A stretch of DNA of 64,000 nucleotides from Flavobacterium sp. UBA5153 (GCA_002413745.1 DHXP01000012.1:20427-84426); one strand, 5' to 3'; numbered from the stretch's first letter, positions 43,486 through 52,527 are shown. The notes: generated by a model not told the origin, from the sequence alone. Numbers and translations: made by a program.

Positions 43486-44655
43486 TTAAAAACTCCATCG
43501 GCTTCTGATGAAAATTCCGGTTCCTAAATTCTTATAGGAGTGAAGTTGTTCAGAAAAATAAGATTGTGCCGTGAAATCCAAATCAAAATTGGTCGCCACA
43601 TTCCACGCAAAAGTGGGAATAAGAATCAACGTGTTTTTTTCGGGAGAATATATAAATGCGAAGGTAAAGGAGCTGATGGGAGAAATGGTTTTCATAAAAT
43701 TGGCGTGAAAATTATATCTAAAAGGGAATAGCATTTTGGCTGACAGGTTAGTATTGTAAATATTTCCGTTGACGCCAAAAACATTCGATGGATTGCTGTT
43801 GTATAAAGTGGCAACAGAAATGTACCAATCATTTTTGAAAGTTTGGTCTGCCATTATCGAAATGCTGACGGTTTCGGAGGGGTCCAATGAATTTTTTTTT
43901 GGTCGAAAATAAGTCAGTTCCCCTTTAAATCCGGCCTCTTTGATATTGCCGGCCCAGCCGCCTCCGAGAACAAAATCAGTCTGGTAAATACCGCCAAGAA
44001 ACTGAAAATCATATTTCCATTTGTTAAATTTGTATAAGGCTGCCGCTGTGCTTTCGTTGCTGTTTTTTCCGGGTTTATAGGCCAGTTCAAGAGACGTATT
44101 ATTTTTGAAATTCCGTTGAATTCGCACCGCATCATTGCCTGGACGTTCCTCATAATCAAAATCCAAGAAGTTGTAGGCATTGAAAATGTCATTTGGATTC
44201 CAAACATTATTGATGCCCCAATTGATACGTTGTCTTCCGATAATAATATCCCATTTTTCATCAGCATATTGAATCAGCATTCTGTCGATTACGGAATGTG
44301 CCACGAACGATTTTTCATTTATCCATAAATGGGAAAGATTGAACAAGCCATTGTACTGATTGATGATTTTACCAAAATCAGGAGTTTGTTTTATTTGTTC
44401 GCCATAAATAATGCGATTTCGTATTTCTAATCGACCGGAAAATTTGGACGAAATATTGAATTTTAAATTCAAGCGGTTATGGATGAGGTTTGCCGAAGCA
44501 TTCGAATCAATTTTTTGGATGAAATTCGTGCTTTGAAGGTCTTTAATGTAACCGCTGAGGGTTATCCACGGTGGTTTTGCATCATCAGTTTGCGCAACAA
44601 CTGTCATGCAGATGAAATATAAAATCGCTGTGAATATGTATTTGTGTAATTTCAA
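43486..44655 (-). CDS. outer-membrane beta-barrel protein of Lol-like cassette
   Basis: About 389 residues with a signal peptide (cleavage after MTVVAQ). The remainder alternates polar and hydrophobic residues with many aromatic girdle positions and ends in an aromatic residue (SRWSF), as in outer-membrane barrels. WDIIIGRQRINWGINNVWNPND recalls DUF1302 and phosphate-porin-like barrels. No ATG is suitably placed; the TTG at 44655 begins right at the signal peptide, while the frame stays open to 44718 inside the ATPase gene. It is last of five genes and likely the exit or acceptor at the outer membrane. Confidence 0.75.
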   Translation of the reverse strand: MKLHKYIFTAILYFICMTVVAQTDDAKPPWITLSGYIKDLQSTNFIQKIDSNASANLIHNRLNLKFNISSKFSGRLEIRNRIIYGEQIKQTPDFGKIINQYNGLFNLSHLWINEKSFVAHSVIDRMLIQYADEKWDIIIGRQRINWGINNVWNPNDIFNAYNFLDFDYEERPGNDAVRIQRNFKNNTSLELAYKPGKNSNESTAAALYKFNKWKYDFQFLGGIYQTDFVLGGGWAGNIKEAGFKGELTYFRPKKNSLDPSETVSISIMADQTFKNDWYISVATLYNSNPSNVFGVNGNIYNTNLSAKMLFPFRYNFHANFMKTISPISSFTFAFIYSPEKNTLILIPTFAWNVATNFDLDFTAQSYFSEQLHSYKNLGTGIFIRSRWSF

Positions 44656-44674
44656 AATTGAATTATTTTTAATA

Positions 44675-45388
44675 TTAAATTTTGTTATGCTCAACGGTGG
44701 TGGGCGAAGTGTCGGCAACTATTTTTCCGTCTTCCAGTGTGATGACTCTTCTGGCGCGGTTGATGACTCTTTGGTCGTGGGTCGAAAAAACAAAAGTCAT
44801 ATTTTCTTCCTGATTGAGTTTTAACATCATATTCAATAAATTTTCTGCCGAAACCGAATCGAGATTTGCCGTGGGATCGTCGGCTAAAATAAATTGTGGC
44901 TTTGGTGCCAATGCTCTTGCCACGGCCACTCGTTGTTGCTGTCCACCCGACAATTCTCTCGGTCTTTTGTTGATTTTATCTTCCAGTCCTATTTGTTTCA
45001 GCAATTCCATTACCCGCTGTTCTCTTTCTTTGGAAGGCCGTTTTTGCAAAAGCATAATGAATTCAATGTTTTCCTTGGCGGTAAGCACGGGAATCAAATT
45101 ATAGGACTGGAATACAAATCCAATATTATTCAACCTGAAATCTACCAGTTCATTGCCTTTCAAAGCGGTAATATTGGTTCCGTTTATCTCGACAAAACCT
45201 TCGGAAGGAACGTCCAGTCCGCCAATCATATTCAGCAAAGTGGTTTTTCCCGAACCCGACGGGCCTTTGATAGCCGTAAACTCTCCACGCGAAATATGCA
45301 GGTGAACCTTGTTTAAGGCATAAACCGGAATGGTTTTCTCGTCATAAATTTTAGACAAATTGTGTGCGTCAATTACTGTTTCTTGCAT
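44675..45388 (-). CDS. ABC transporter ATP-binding protein, LolD/MacB-like
   Basis: A 237-residue ATPase of the LolD/MacB/FtsE group. Walker A is GPSGSGKTTLLN (39-50), the Q-loop is VFQSYNLIPVLTA, the signature is ELSGGQQQRVAVARAL, Walker B is FILADDPTANLD and the H-loop is FSTHD. It drives the two FtsX-type permeases encoded upstream (5-bp gap). These transporters work by mechanotransmission rather than classical transport. Confidence 0.92.
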   Translation of the reverse strand: MQETVIDAHNLSKIYDEKTIPVYALNKVHLHISRGEFTAIKGPSGSGKTTLLNMIGGLDVPSEGFVEINGTNITALKGNELVDFRLNNIGFVFQSYNLIPVLTAKENIEFIMLLQKRPSKEREQRVMELLKQIGLEDKINKRPRELSGGQQQRVAVARALAPKPQFILADDPTANLDSVSAENLLNMMLKLNQEENMTFVFSTHDQRVINRARRVITLEDGKIVADTSPTTVEHNKI

Positions 45389-45393
45389 CGTAA

Positions 45394-46611
45394 TTATTTT
45401 TTTAAGGATTCGGCAGGATTCAATTTCAAGGCTCTTCTTGCCGGGAATAATGCCGAGAATAGAGCGGTTATCACAATCAAAATCACAATATTTCCAAATT
45501 GGTTCCAGGTTAAAGAAGGATAAACTATGGAGCTGTATCCAAAACTGGAATACACTTCCGAGAATTGGCTAAAGTCGATTCCCGTTTTGTGGGTTATTCC
45601 AATTGTGGCGAAAGCAAGCAAAATTCCGATAGGACAACCGGCAAGAATCAGGAAAAAGGTTTCCAGAATAATCATTTGGAATATTTTGAATTTATTCATT
45701 CCCAAGGCCAGCAACATTCCAATCTCCCGTGTTCTTTCCAAAACGGACATCATCATCGTGTTAACAATGCCAAAAGCCAAGGCGAGCAAAATGATTCCCA
45801 TAAAAATATACACCATTTGATCTCCAACAGAAACTGTTAACCCTAGTTCCGGCGCAATTTCCATCCAGTTTTTGATTTCCATTTTTGGGAATTGTTGTTT
45901 CAGGCTTTTTTGACTTTCGGCGACTAATTTGCTTGATTCGAGCAAGACTGCAATTTCGTTGATGGCTTTCGGAATTCCGGAAAGCGAATCAATATCGGTG
46001 ATTTTTACGAAAACATTGGCGTCGTCATAAGGTGCATTTATGGTTTTGTAAATGGCACAAATCCGGAAAGCCGCCGAAGCAAGATTGCCTTCTTTATCCT
46101 GAAATGTCAGGATGGTTTTTTTGTTGAGGTCAAGTTTTAATTTTTTTCGGAGTTTTTCGCTAATCAGTATTTCATTCTCTTTTTTTAGATTGAAATAATT
46201 TCCGTTGATAATTTTGCCTTTGAGATTCGTGAGCAATTGCTCCTCGGAAGGCATTACCCCGTTTATGGTTATTCCGCTGCTTCCCGCTGCTGACGCAATC
46301 ATTCCCTTGATAATAATGCGTCCAGTCACGGCTTTTATTCCTTGATTTTTGGCGATTGTTTCGAGCATTTTTCTGCCATTTGGCAAGTAGTATTTTATTT
46401 CGTAATCCTTTCTAAACTCGGGATGGTGCAGTTGAATATGGGATAGTTCGCCGGTAATGGCGGAATTGATGCGTTGCTCGATCATTCCGTTATAAAAAGC
46501 CATCATAAAAATGCCCGCCCATAAACCAATGCTTACCGCGGTGATGATGATGAGGCTTCTTTTTGGGCTCCTCCAGATATTTCTGCTCGCAATTTTGGTC
46601 AACATATTCAT
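45394..46611 (-). CDS. FtsX/LolE-type ABC permease (second)
   Basis: A 405-residue MacB/LolCE-type permease. One helix lies near 20-40, followed by a large periplasmic domain (about 45-265) and three helices at the C-terminus (270-390, with MMMSVLERTREIGMLLALGM). It begins MNMLTKIASRNIWRSPKRS. The ATG at 46611 lies inside the tail of the upstream permease frame, a 122-bp overlap that is explained by a frameshift in the upstream gene. Confidence 0.88.
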   Translation of the reverse strand: MNMLTKIASRNIWRSPKRSLIIITAVSIGLWAGIFMMAFYNGMIEQRINSAITGELSHIQLHHPEFRKDYEIKYYLPNGRKMLETIAKNQGIKAVTGRIIIKGMIASAAGSSGITINGVMPSEEQLLTNLKGKIINGNYFNLKKENEILISEKLRKKLKLDLNKKTILTFQDKEGNLASAAFRICAIYKTINAPYDDANVFVKITDIDSLSGIPKAINEIAVLLESSKLVAESQKSLKQQFPKMEIKNWMEIAPELGLTVSVGDQMVYIFMGIILLALAFGIVNTMMMSVLERTREIGMLLALGMNKFKIFQMIILETFFLILAGCPIGILLAFATIGITHKTGIDFSQFSEVYSSFGYSSIVYPSLTWNQFGNIVILIVITALFSALFPARRALKLNPAESLKK

Positions 46612-47833
46612 TTTGCTTTTTTTTTTTCATTGCTTTAACAGGATTTAAAACGCCCACAAACCAAAGTGGATACAATCCAATCAGGATTGCCATAAATAAG
46701 ACAATAAGAGATTGTGTGAAAAAAATATTCAAATCAAATTCAGCGGGAAACAGTGCTTCAAAGCCAAATTGCTCATACGCTTTGGCAATTTCTCCACTAA
46801 AACGTATCGGTTTTTCCTGTAAATAAATCACCAACGGCAGGCTTAACAACATTCCTAAAACCACCCCGAACAAAGTGATGAGAAGGGTTTTACCCAATAA
46901 TATAATTTTTAATTTGCCTTTTTTCATTCCGATGGCGATGAGCATCCCGAATTCATACGTTCGTTCAACGGTCATCATCAAAATGGTTCCAAAAAGTCCG
47001 AAACCAATGATGAGGTACAATATTCCCGAAAAGATATAAAATGAAAAACCGTCGGCTTTGATGTGGTTGGAGATTTCAGGCATCATTTCCTGCCACGACA
47101 TCACTTCGTGTTTTTTACTTATCGTTGCCTTTAGGTTTTTGACAATGTCATTTGTGTTTTCAGGATTATCTACTCCCAAGGACAGGGAAGTAAGCCTGTT
47201 TTCGGCGCTCAAATAATATTGGGTCGCAGCCAAAGGCAGATAAACAAAAGCATCATTCAAAGCCGGTAAAGCCAAACGCACAATACCTTTTACCCTAAAT
47301 TTTCCAGCAGCCATTGCGCCGTGAAAACCCTGGCCAAATAAAACAATAGTGTCGTTAACATTTGCATTAATTCGTTTTGCCAAACCTTCGGCCAGTAGCA
47401 CCGCATCTTCATTATTTTCGAAATAGCTTCCGTTTATCAATTTGCTTTTCAATTGTGTCAAGTTATTTTCTTTTACTGCATCCGTGCCCACGAGCATACA
47501 GCCTTTGGTCGAATTCCCTTTAGAAATCAAGACGAAAGTTTCCAGTCGGGGAACGATTTCGTTTATTTGGGGATTTTGTTTAAGTTTTTCGATTAGGGAA
47601 TTATCCAAGGCAAAACAATTGTCAAGCACCTGTTCGTCCCAATATCCTTTTTGGTGAATTTGCACATAACCCGAATAATAACCCACGACGTTTTTGATTA
47701 AATTGTTGAAAACGCCATTCTGGAAAGACTTCATCAAAATAGCAAACAAAACCGCAAAAGCTATTGAAGCCATCGTGATTAGCGTTCGGCGGCTGTTGCG
47801 CCAAAGATTTCGCCAGATTAATTTCAGAATCAT
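46490..47833 (-). CDS. FtsX/LolC-type ABC permease (first), shifted C-terminus
   Basis: A permease of 447 codons as read, with the same layout as its neighbour: MILKLIWRNLWRNSRRT, a periplasmic domain, and MTVERTYEFGMLIAIGM in the C-terminal helices. The natural end should be near LNPVKAMKKK. An 11-A run (complement of 46617-46627) there carries the frame into the next gene, adding about 35 unrelated residues (HHHHRGKH...). With 9 or 12 A the frame would stop at a TGA overlapping the next ATG (ATGA). This is either an indel or a slippage site. Confidence 0.8.
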   Translation of the reverse strand: MILKLIWRNLWRNSRRTLITMASIAFAVLFAILMKSFQNGVFNNLIKNVVGYYSGYVQIHQKGYWDEQVLDNCFALDNSLIEKLKQNPQINEIVPRLETFVLISKGNSTKGCMLVGTDAVKENNLTQLKSKLINGSYFENNEDAVLLAEGLAKRINANVNDTIVLFGQGFHGAMAAGKFRVKGIVRLALPALNDAFVYLPLAATQYYLSAENRLTSLSLGVDNPENTNDIVKNLKATISKKHEVMSWQEMMPEISNHIKADGFSFYIFSGILYLIIGFGLFGTILMMTVERTYEFGMLIAIGMKKGKLKIILLGKTLLITLFGVVLGMLLSLPLVIYLQEKPIRFSGEIAKAYEQFGFEALFPAEFDLNIFFTQSLIVLFMAILIGLYPLWFVGVLNPVKAMKKKKQNEYVDQNCEQKYLEEPKKKPHHHHRGKHWFMGGHFYDGFL

Positions 47834-48522
47834 CGTACCTTGGTTAAATTCTGGGTACTGAAAAAGGAATCGTCGAGAGGCGTGTCAAAAACCAGCGAGT
47901 TGTAAATCAAGACGGTTTTGTTTCCTTTCTTGTTGGCTGGCGTCATTTCCATTTTTCCGGCCAACAATCGTCCTCCGAGCATTTTGATGTCGGTGCAATG
48001 CATCATATTGATGAGTTTTCCGTCTTCGTCGAAATATTCGACATACAACATCAGGAAATCTTTTTTATCGATGCACATCACCACTTTTCCCCAAACCACT
48101 GCCGATTTTGGTTTGGGCAACAGCTGGATTTTATAACAATTCCTGCCGTCAATAACCACGTCTTCCAGAAACGAATGGTTGTAATCTTCGAGAATGGAGG
48201 CCTCCTTGACCAAATCGTCATTGGTAAAATCGGTTCCCATCCAGCTTTGGCTCATCATCGAAGGCGGCATTTTGATGTTGCGTTCAATGGAGGGAATCCA
48301 GTTCCAGACTTCTTTTTTTCTTTTCAAAAAGACGACTCCTTTTTCCTTGGCTGGAGCCAAAACCAAAATCAGGGTCAAATCGTTGCCTTTTGTCCAGGCT
48401 TTTACGCTCATTTCCCGAGACCAAGTGGGACGGATGGTTTGAATGGTGATGTTGGCAATGGAGGTTTTGCCTTTTGCCTTGTCATCGGCTTTTTTGACGA
48501 TGTCATTTTGCGTCTTGTGCAA
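47830..48522 (-). CDS. outer-membrane lipoprotein-sorting (LolA-like) protein, signal peptide frameshifted
   Basis: A 230-codon frame matching the LolA-like family of outer membrane lipoprotein-sorting proteins. RPTWSREMSVKAWTKGND, then PAKEKGVVFLKRKKEVWNW, and SQSWMGTDFTNDDLVKE are its signature blocks. No signal peptide precedes it in this frame, but the next frame holds one starting at an ATG at 48577 (MKKTLFLLFF...LSAVAQDA). The two join perfectly if one A is removed from the AAAA at 48506-48509. So the gene is 47830-48577 with a one-base insertion, or it is translated without export. It overlaps the permease start by 4 bp. Confidence 0.8.
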   Translation of the reverse strand: MHKTQNDIVKKADDKAKGKTSIANITIQTIRPTWSREMSVKAWTKGNDLTLILVLAPAKEKGVVFLKRKKEVWNWIPSIERNIKMPPSMMSQSWMGTDFTNDDLVKEASILEDYNHSFLEDVVIDGRNCYKIQLLPKPKSAVVWGKVVMCIDKKDFLMLYVEYFDEDGKLINMMHCTDIKMLGGRLLAGKMEMTPANKKGNKTVLIYNSLVFDTPLDDSFFSTQNLTKVR

Positions 48523-48684
48523 CGGCTGAAAGAATAAATAGGAAATGAAAAAATAGAAGGAATAGCGTCTTTTTCATAACTAACTTTTTTGGTAAAAAGG
48601 CGATTGCCGCTATTTCAAAGGTAATTATATATCCAATGGGATGCAACCAAAAGCAGTATTTATTTTGTTAAAAAATGCTGATTT

Positions 48685-50928
48685 TCAGTTGGTTATAATT
48701 TTAATTTGTCCTGAAAAATCTTTTAAAACATAATTAGCAACAACATCACATGCGGCTTTAATCATTGGTTCTGTATAGCCTTTTTGAAGTCGAATTCCTC
48801 CATGCGATCCGTCATGCATTAAAGAGTACAAAAATTCATTTTCAGCAAAATCATCTATTCTTTCGCAAAAAGTATTTAGTTCTATATCTGGAGCAATAAA
48901 TCTATTTATTGTTTCTAATATATGCCTTAAAGAATTGGGTGTTGTATGAGATGGAGTTTTTGTTCCTTGCGAGATTCCGTATACATCCCTTAAGTGTTCC
49001 TCATATGGCATGATTAATTCATTACCCAAGGTTTTAAGTTTGTTGTCAATCAAAACAAATTTCTGATTAATGATTTTATTTCTAATTAGGATAGACATAA
49101 ACTCTAAATTGTGTGTCAACACAATTAACCGCAATTTTTGTGTGTTGAATAACTTATTTAGCGTTCTTATAATTTGTGACGTTGCGTATACAAAGTGGAA
49201 ATCTTGACTAGATATGGGATCATCGATAATAAAAAAAAGTTTATTATAATCTTCTTCTTTATCAATGAATTTATGAGTTTCTGCAATATAAAAACAGAAT
49301 GCGACTATACTTTTTTCACCGTTGCTCAAAACATCGCTTGCATTTGATTCTAGAAGATGATTTTTAAATTTTAAGCAGAAATTTGTGTCATCAAAAGAAT
49401 ATTTTGTTCCAAAGAATTTAGTCAGTAGTTGAGTAAATGTTTCAACTACTTTTTGCTTTTTTGAAATTTTTTCATTTTGTTCTTTTTGAAGAATATCCTC
49501 TTGTAAAGTTTTAATTATTAAATTGCAATTATCGATTTCTTTTATTTTATCAGATTGAGCAGTTTTCAATTCATTAAATCTAGCCCTGCATAATCTTTTA
49601 TTTAAATCAAGTTTTTCAGAATTAATGTTATTCTTTTTGTCATTAAAGCTTTTTAAAATTGCAGCATTTGATTGAATTTTTTCGTTTGAATTTTGTATCC
49701 ACGATTCAATATTTTCAATAGCAGTTTTAGTTTCAATATTTAAAATTGCGACTGCAATGTCTTCTTTCTTTTTTTCGAGCGCATCATGAATTATTTTGTA
49801 TTGAGTATCTAGTTTCTTTAAATCCTGAAATTCAGATAAATTTATGTCACTTAATGAGGGAATATACTTTTGATTTTTTATGTATTCCAGCTCGAGATTT
49901 TTGGATAATTTATAAATTTCACTGTATTCTTTTTTGTCGCTAAGGAATTGAGCATATAAATCGTTTGATTTTTTTATTTGTTGTGCTTCTGTTTCAGATA
50001 GATACTCTAAATATTGATCAATTAGTTTTAATGAATTTTCTTCAAGATTTTGTTCACAAAAAGGGCATTTACTTTTTGTTTCATCAAGTAATTTAATTCC
50101 AGTTTCTACAAATTCTTGTTTGTTTTTTATTTTCTGTTTAAAAACTTCTGCAATGCTACTTTTAGTAAAAGATTCATTTAAAAATTCAGAGATTAATGTG
50201 GTCGTTGTAGTTTTCTTTAAATAACTAACATTCCTCAAGTCGGGTAAATTATCTGGTAATGATTTTAATTGATTATGTTGATTAATTAAGTCATTAAATT
50301 TTTGAGTTTCAGTAATACTAAAAGTAGGATTGAAAAGATTATTAAAATTAACATTTTGATATTCTCCTGTATTCTTTCGAATTGATAAATCATCTAAATC
50401 TTCTATTGCAGTTTTAACCTTTTCTTTTAATTCTTTTTCTTTTGTTTCAAGCTCAGATTTTGTTTTTTCTAATTCTGCTTTCTCTTTTGTTAAATCAATT
50501 TTTTCTTTACCCAATATGTAACCTTGAATTTGCCCATTTGGTTTATATTTCAGCCCTTCTAAATTTTCTTTTATGTAATCATCATTGAAAACACGAAATA
50601 GATATCCCGTTGTGTTTTTCGTAATATTTGGAATTTTGTCTCTACTCATTGTAAATTCAAAATTTCTATTCACACCTCGCTCACTCGCATTTGTTATTTT
50701 TAGTTTAAATGCCCCGTCATTTTTTCCAATTGTCAATAATTTATTTGAATCAGAAGCTTGTAATTCATCTTTTGTGCTTAGTCTAAAAGCTCTGCTTAGA
50801 AAAGTTTTACCAGAGCCATTATTAGCATATATTCCTATTTCTAAAGAACTAGTTTGTACTTTAGTATTTAAAGCCTCATGCGGCCCCAAATTTGTTGAAA
50901 TTATTTCAATAGAAATATTTTTAGCCAT
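48685..50928 (-). CDS. AAA_13-type ABC ATPase, candidate RloC/PrrC-like anticodon nuclease
   Basis: A 747-residue protein. Walker A is ANNGSGKT (35-42). Coiled coils (about 145-180 and 300-500) flank a zinc-hook-like CPFC (C288, C291). The ABC signature is LSNGEKS (534-540), Walker B is FFIIDDPISS (565-574), and there is a switch histidine H606. The C-terminal 110 residues contain R668-x3-E672 and H705 (or H709), the same spacing pattern as the Arg-Glu-His nuclease triad reported for PrrC, and RloC combines that domain with a zinc hook. It is expected to cleave tRNA anticodons on phage infection. It stands alone, without hsd genes. Confidence 0.7.
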   Translation of the reverse strand: MAKNISIEIISTNLGPHEALNTKVQTSSLEIGIYANNGSGKTFLSRAFRLSTKDELQASDSNKLLTIGKNDGAFKLKITNASERGVNRNFEFTMSRDKIPNITKNTTGYLFRVFNDDYIKENLEGLKYKPNGQIQGYILGKEKIDLTKEKAELEKTKSELETKEKELKEKVKTAIEDLDDLSIRKNTGEYQNVNFNNLFNPTFSITETQKFNDLINQHNQLKSLPDNLPDLRNVSYLKKTTTTTLISEFLNESFTKSSIAEVFKQKIKNKQEFVETGIKLLDETKSKCPFCEQNLEENSLKLIDQYLEYLSETEAQQIKKSNDLYAQFLSDKKEYSEIYKLSKNLELEYIKNQKYIPSLSDINLSEFQDLKKLDTQYKIIHDALEKKKEDIAVAILNIETKTAIENIESWIQNSNEKIQSNAAILKSFNDKKNNINSEKLDLNKRLCRARFNELKTAQSDKIKEIDNCNLIIKTLQEDILQKEQNEKISKKQKVVETFTQLLTKFFGTKYSFDDTNFCLKFKNHLLESNASDVLSNGEKSIVAFCFYIAETHKFIDKEEDYNKLFFIIDDPISSQDFHFVYATSQIIRTLNKLFNTQKLRLIVLTHNLEFMSILIRNKIINQKFVLIDNKLKTLGNELIMPYEEHLRDVYGISQGTKTPSHTTPNSLRHILETINRFIAPDIELNTFCERIDDFAENEFLYSLMHDGSHGGIRLQKGYTEPMIKAACDVVANYVLKDFSGQIKIITN

Positions 50929-51053
50929 AATAATAAAATTAGAATTAAATAAGTTTATTCTATTCTTCTTAAGTTGTTCCCATCTCCCACAAACTTAATG
51001 AATTCACTTACACAAAGCTAATACCTGCAAGACAAACTCTACATTTTTATTTT
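50929..51053. other. intergenic, no gene seen
   Basis: AT-rich stretch upstream of the RloC-like gene; it should hold its promoter, but I see no clear TAnnTTTG element on the minus strand. Confidence 0.3.
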
Positions 51054-51208
51054 TGTGCCGTCAGGCACTAAATAATGGTAGCAATAGTATCGAAGATAAA
51101 CACAGCGTGCCATAGGTACGCAACAAAAAGTACGATGTCGCGTACCTACGGCACGCAAAATACCATAATAAAATCATTTTCTACCGGTATTTAGTGTCTA
51201 ACGGCACA
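51054..51208. mobile_element. 155-bp MITE-like element with nested inverted repeats
   Basis: Terminal inverted repeats of 21 bp (51054-51074 and 51188-51208, 19 of 21 matching, beginning TGTGCCGT) extend imperfectly 7 more bases. Inside is a second pair of 17-bp arms (51105-51121 and 51140-51156, GCGTGCC...GGTACGC, 16 of 17). It has no coding capacity. The inner arms have much higher GC than the surroundings. I recall similar GTGCCGTAGGTACGC elements in other Bacteroidota genomes. Confidence 0.75.
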
Positions 51209-51366
51209 TTTTTAATTGTTTTAAATGGATGCATTTATCCTGCCAATACTCGCTTCCATTTACAAATCATTACTATTTATAACTTTAGTTTTCAGATTCA
51301 AAACGGTATTGTTAAATAAAATCCTAAATCCTATCCCGAAGTGTCGGGACTAAATCTTAAATAAAT

Positions 51367-51374
51367 TATCTTTG
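51367..51374 (+). promoter_or_regulatory. -7 promoter element of tgt
   Basis: TATCTTTG matches TAnnTTTG exactly, 18 bp before the ATG at 51393. A CCCGA/TCGGG mini-hairpin (51335-51348) lies just upstream. Confidence 0.5.
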
Positions 51375-51392
51375 CGCTCTGAAAAATGATTT

Positions 51393-52523
51393 ATGAAATT
51401 TGATTTATTACAAAAAGATCCGCAGTCCAAAGCCAGGGCGGGAAGTATCACCACGGACCACGGCGTGATTGAAACCCCCATTTTTATGCCTGTGGGCACG
51501 GTTGCCTCGGTAAAAGGAGTGCACCAACGCGAATTGAAAGACGATATTAATCCCGATATTATCCTGGGAAACACCTACCATTTATACCTTCGACCGCAAA
51601 CCGAAATATTGGAAAAAGCAGGTGGTTTGCACAAATTCATGAATTGGGACCGGAATATTTTGACGGATTCCGGTGGTTACCAAGTGTATTCGCTTTCGGC
51701 CAATAGAAAAATCAAGGAAGAAGGAGTGAAGTTCAAATCGCATATCGACGGATCGTATCATTTTTTCACACCCGAAAACGTGATGGAAATTCAACGCACC
51801 ATCGGTGCCGACATTATCATGGCTTTCGACGAATGCACGCCTTATCCTTGTGATTATCGGTATGCACAAAAATCGATGAAAATGACGCACCGTTGGTTGG
51901 ACAGATGTATTAATCATTTGGAAAAAGTGCCAACAAAATACGGTTATGACCAAACTTTTTTTCCCATAGTTCAAGGAAGCACGTACAAGGATTTACGTCA
52001 ACAATCGGCTGAATATATTGCGAATTCAGGCCAGCAAGGCAACGCCATTGGCGGACTTTCCGTTGGCGAACCCGCCGAGGAAATGTATGCGATGACTGAA
52101 ATTGTTTGTGAAATTCTTCCGGAAGACAAACCACGATACCTTATGGGTGTGGGAACTCCAATAAATATTCTTGAAAATATTGCCTTGGGAATCGATATGT
52201 TCGATTGCGTGATGCCAACACGTAATGCCAGAAACGGAATGTTGTTTACGGCCTTTGGAACCATCAATATCAAGAACAAAAAATGGGAAGACGACTTTTC
52301 GCCGGTTGATGAAATGGGACACACTTTTGTGGACACGGAATATACGAAGGCGTATTTGCGCCACTTGTTTGCCGCCAATGAATATCTTGGAAAACAAATT
52401 GCGACGATACACAATCTTGGATTTTATATGTGGTTGGTTCGTGAGGCCAGAAAGCATATCTTAGCCGGAGATTTCAGGACTTGGAAAGAAATGATGGTAA
52501 GGAATATGAGCCAGAGATTGTAA
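51393..52523 (+). CDS. tgt: queuine tRNA-ribosyltransferase
   Basis: A 376-residue TIM-barrel tRNA-guanine transglycosylase that exchanges G34 for the queuosine precursor. SGGYQVYSLS carries the first catalytic Asp region, IGGLSVGEP the substrate loop and FDCVMPTRNARNG the nucleophile aspartate. The usual CxCxxC...H zinc site before YLRHL is absent: the segment reads DEMGHTFVDTEYTKAYLRHL. I believe this is a clade feature, not damage, since the rest is intact. Confidence 0.93.
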   Translation: MKFDLLQKDPQSKARAGSITTDHGVIETPIFMPVGTVASVKGVHQRELKDDINPDIILGNTYHLYLRPQTEILEKAGGLHKFMNWDRNILTDSGGYQVYSLSANRKIKEEGVKFKSHIDGSYHFFTPENVMEIQRTIGADIIMAFDECTPYPCDYRYAQKSMKMTHRWLDRCINHLEKVPTKYGYDQTFFPIVQGSTYKDLRQQSAEYIANSGQQGNAIGGLSVGEPAEEMYAMTEIVCEILPEDKPRYLMGVGTPINILENIALGIDMFDCVMPTRNARNGMLFTAFGTINIKNKKWEDDFSPVDEMGHTFVDTEYTKAYLRHLFAANEYLGKQIATIHNLGFYMWLVREARKHILAGDFRTWKEMMVRNMSQRL

Positions 52524-52527
52524 AAAA

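Noticed and set aside
46490-46615. Programmed frameshift fusing the two permeases as an established feature
   Set aside because: The A11 run makes it possible, but a simple indel or sequencing error is at least as likely; kept only as a finding to check.
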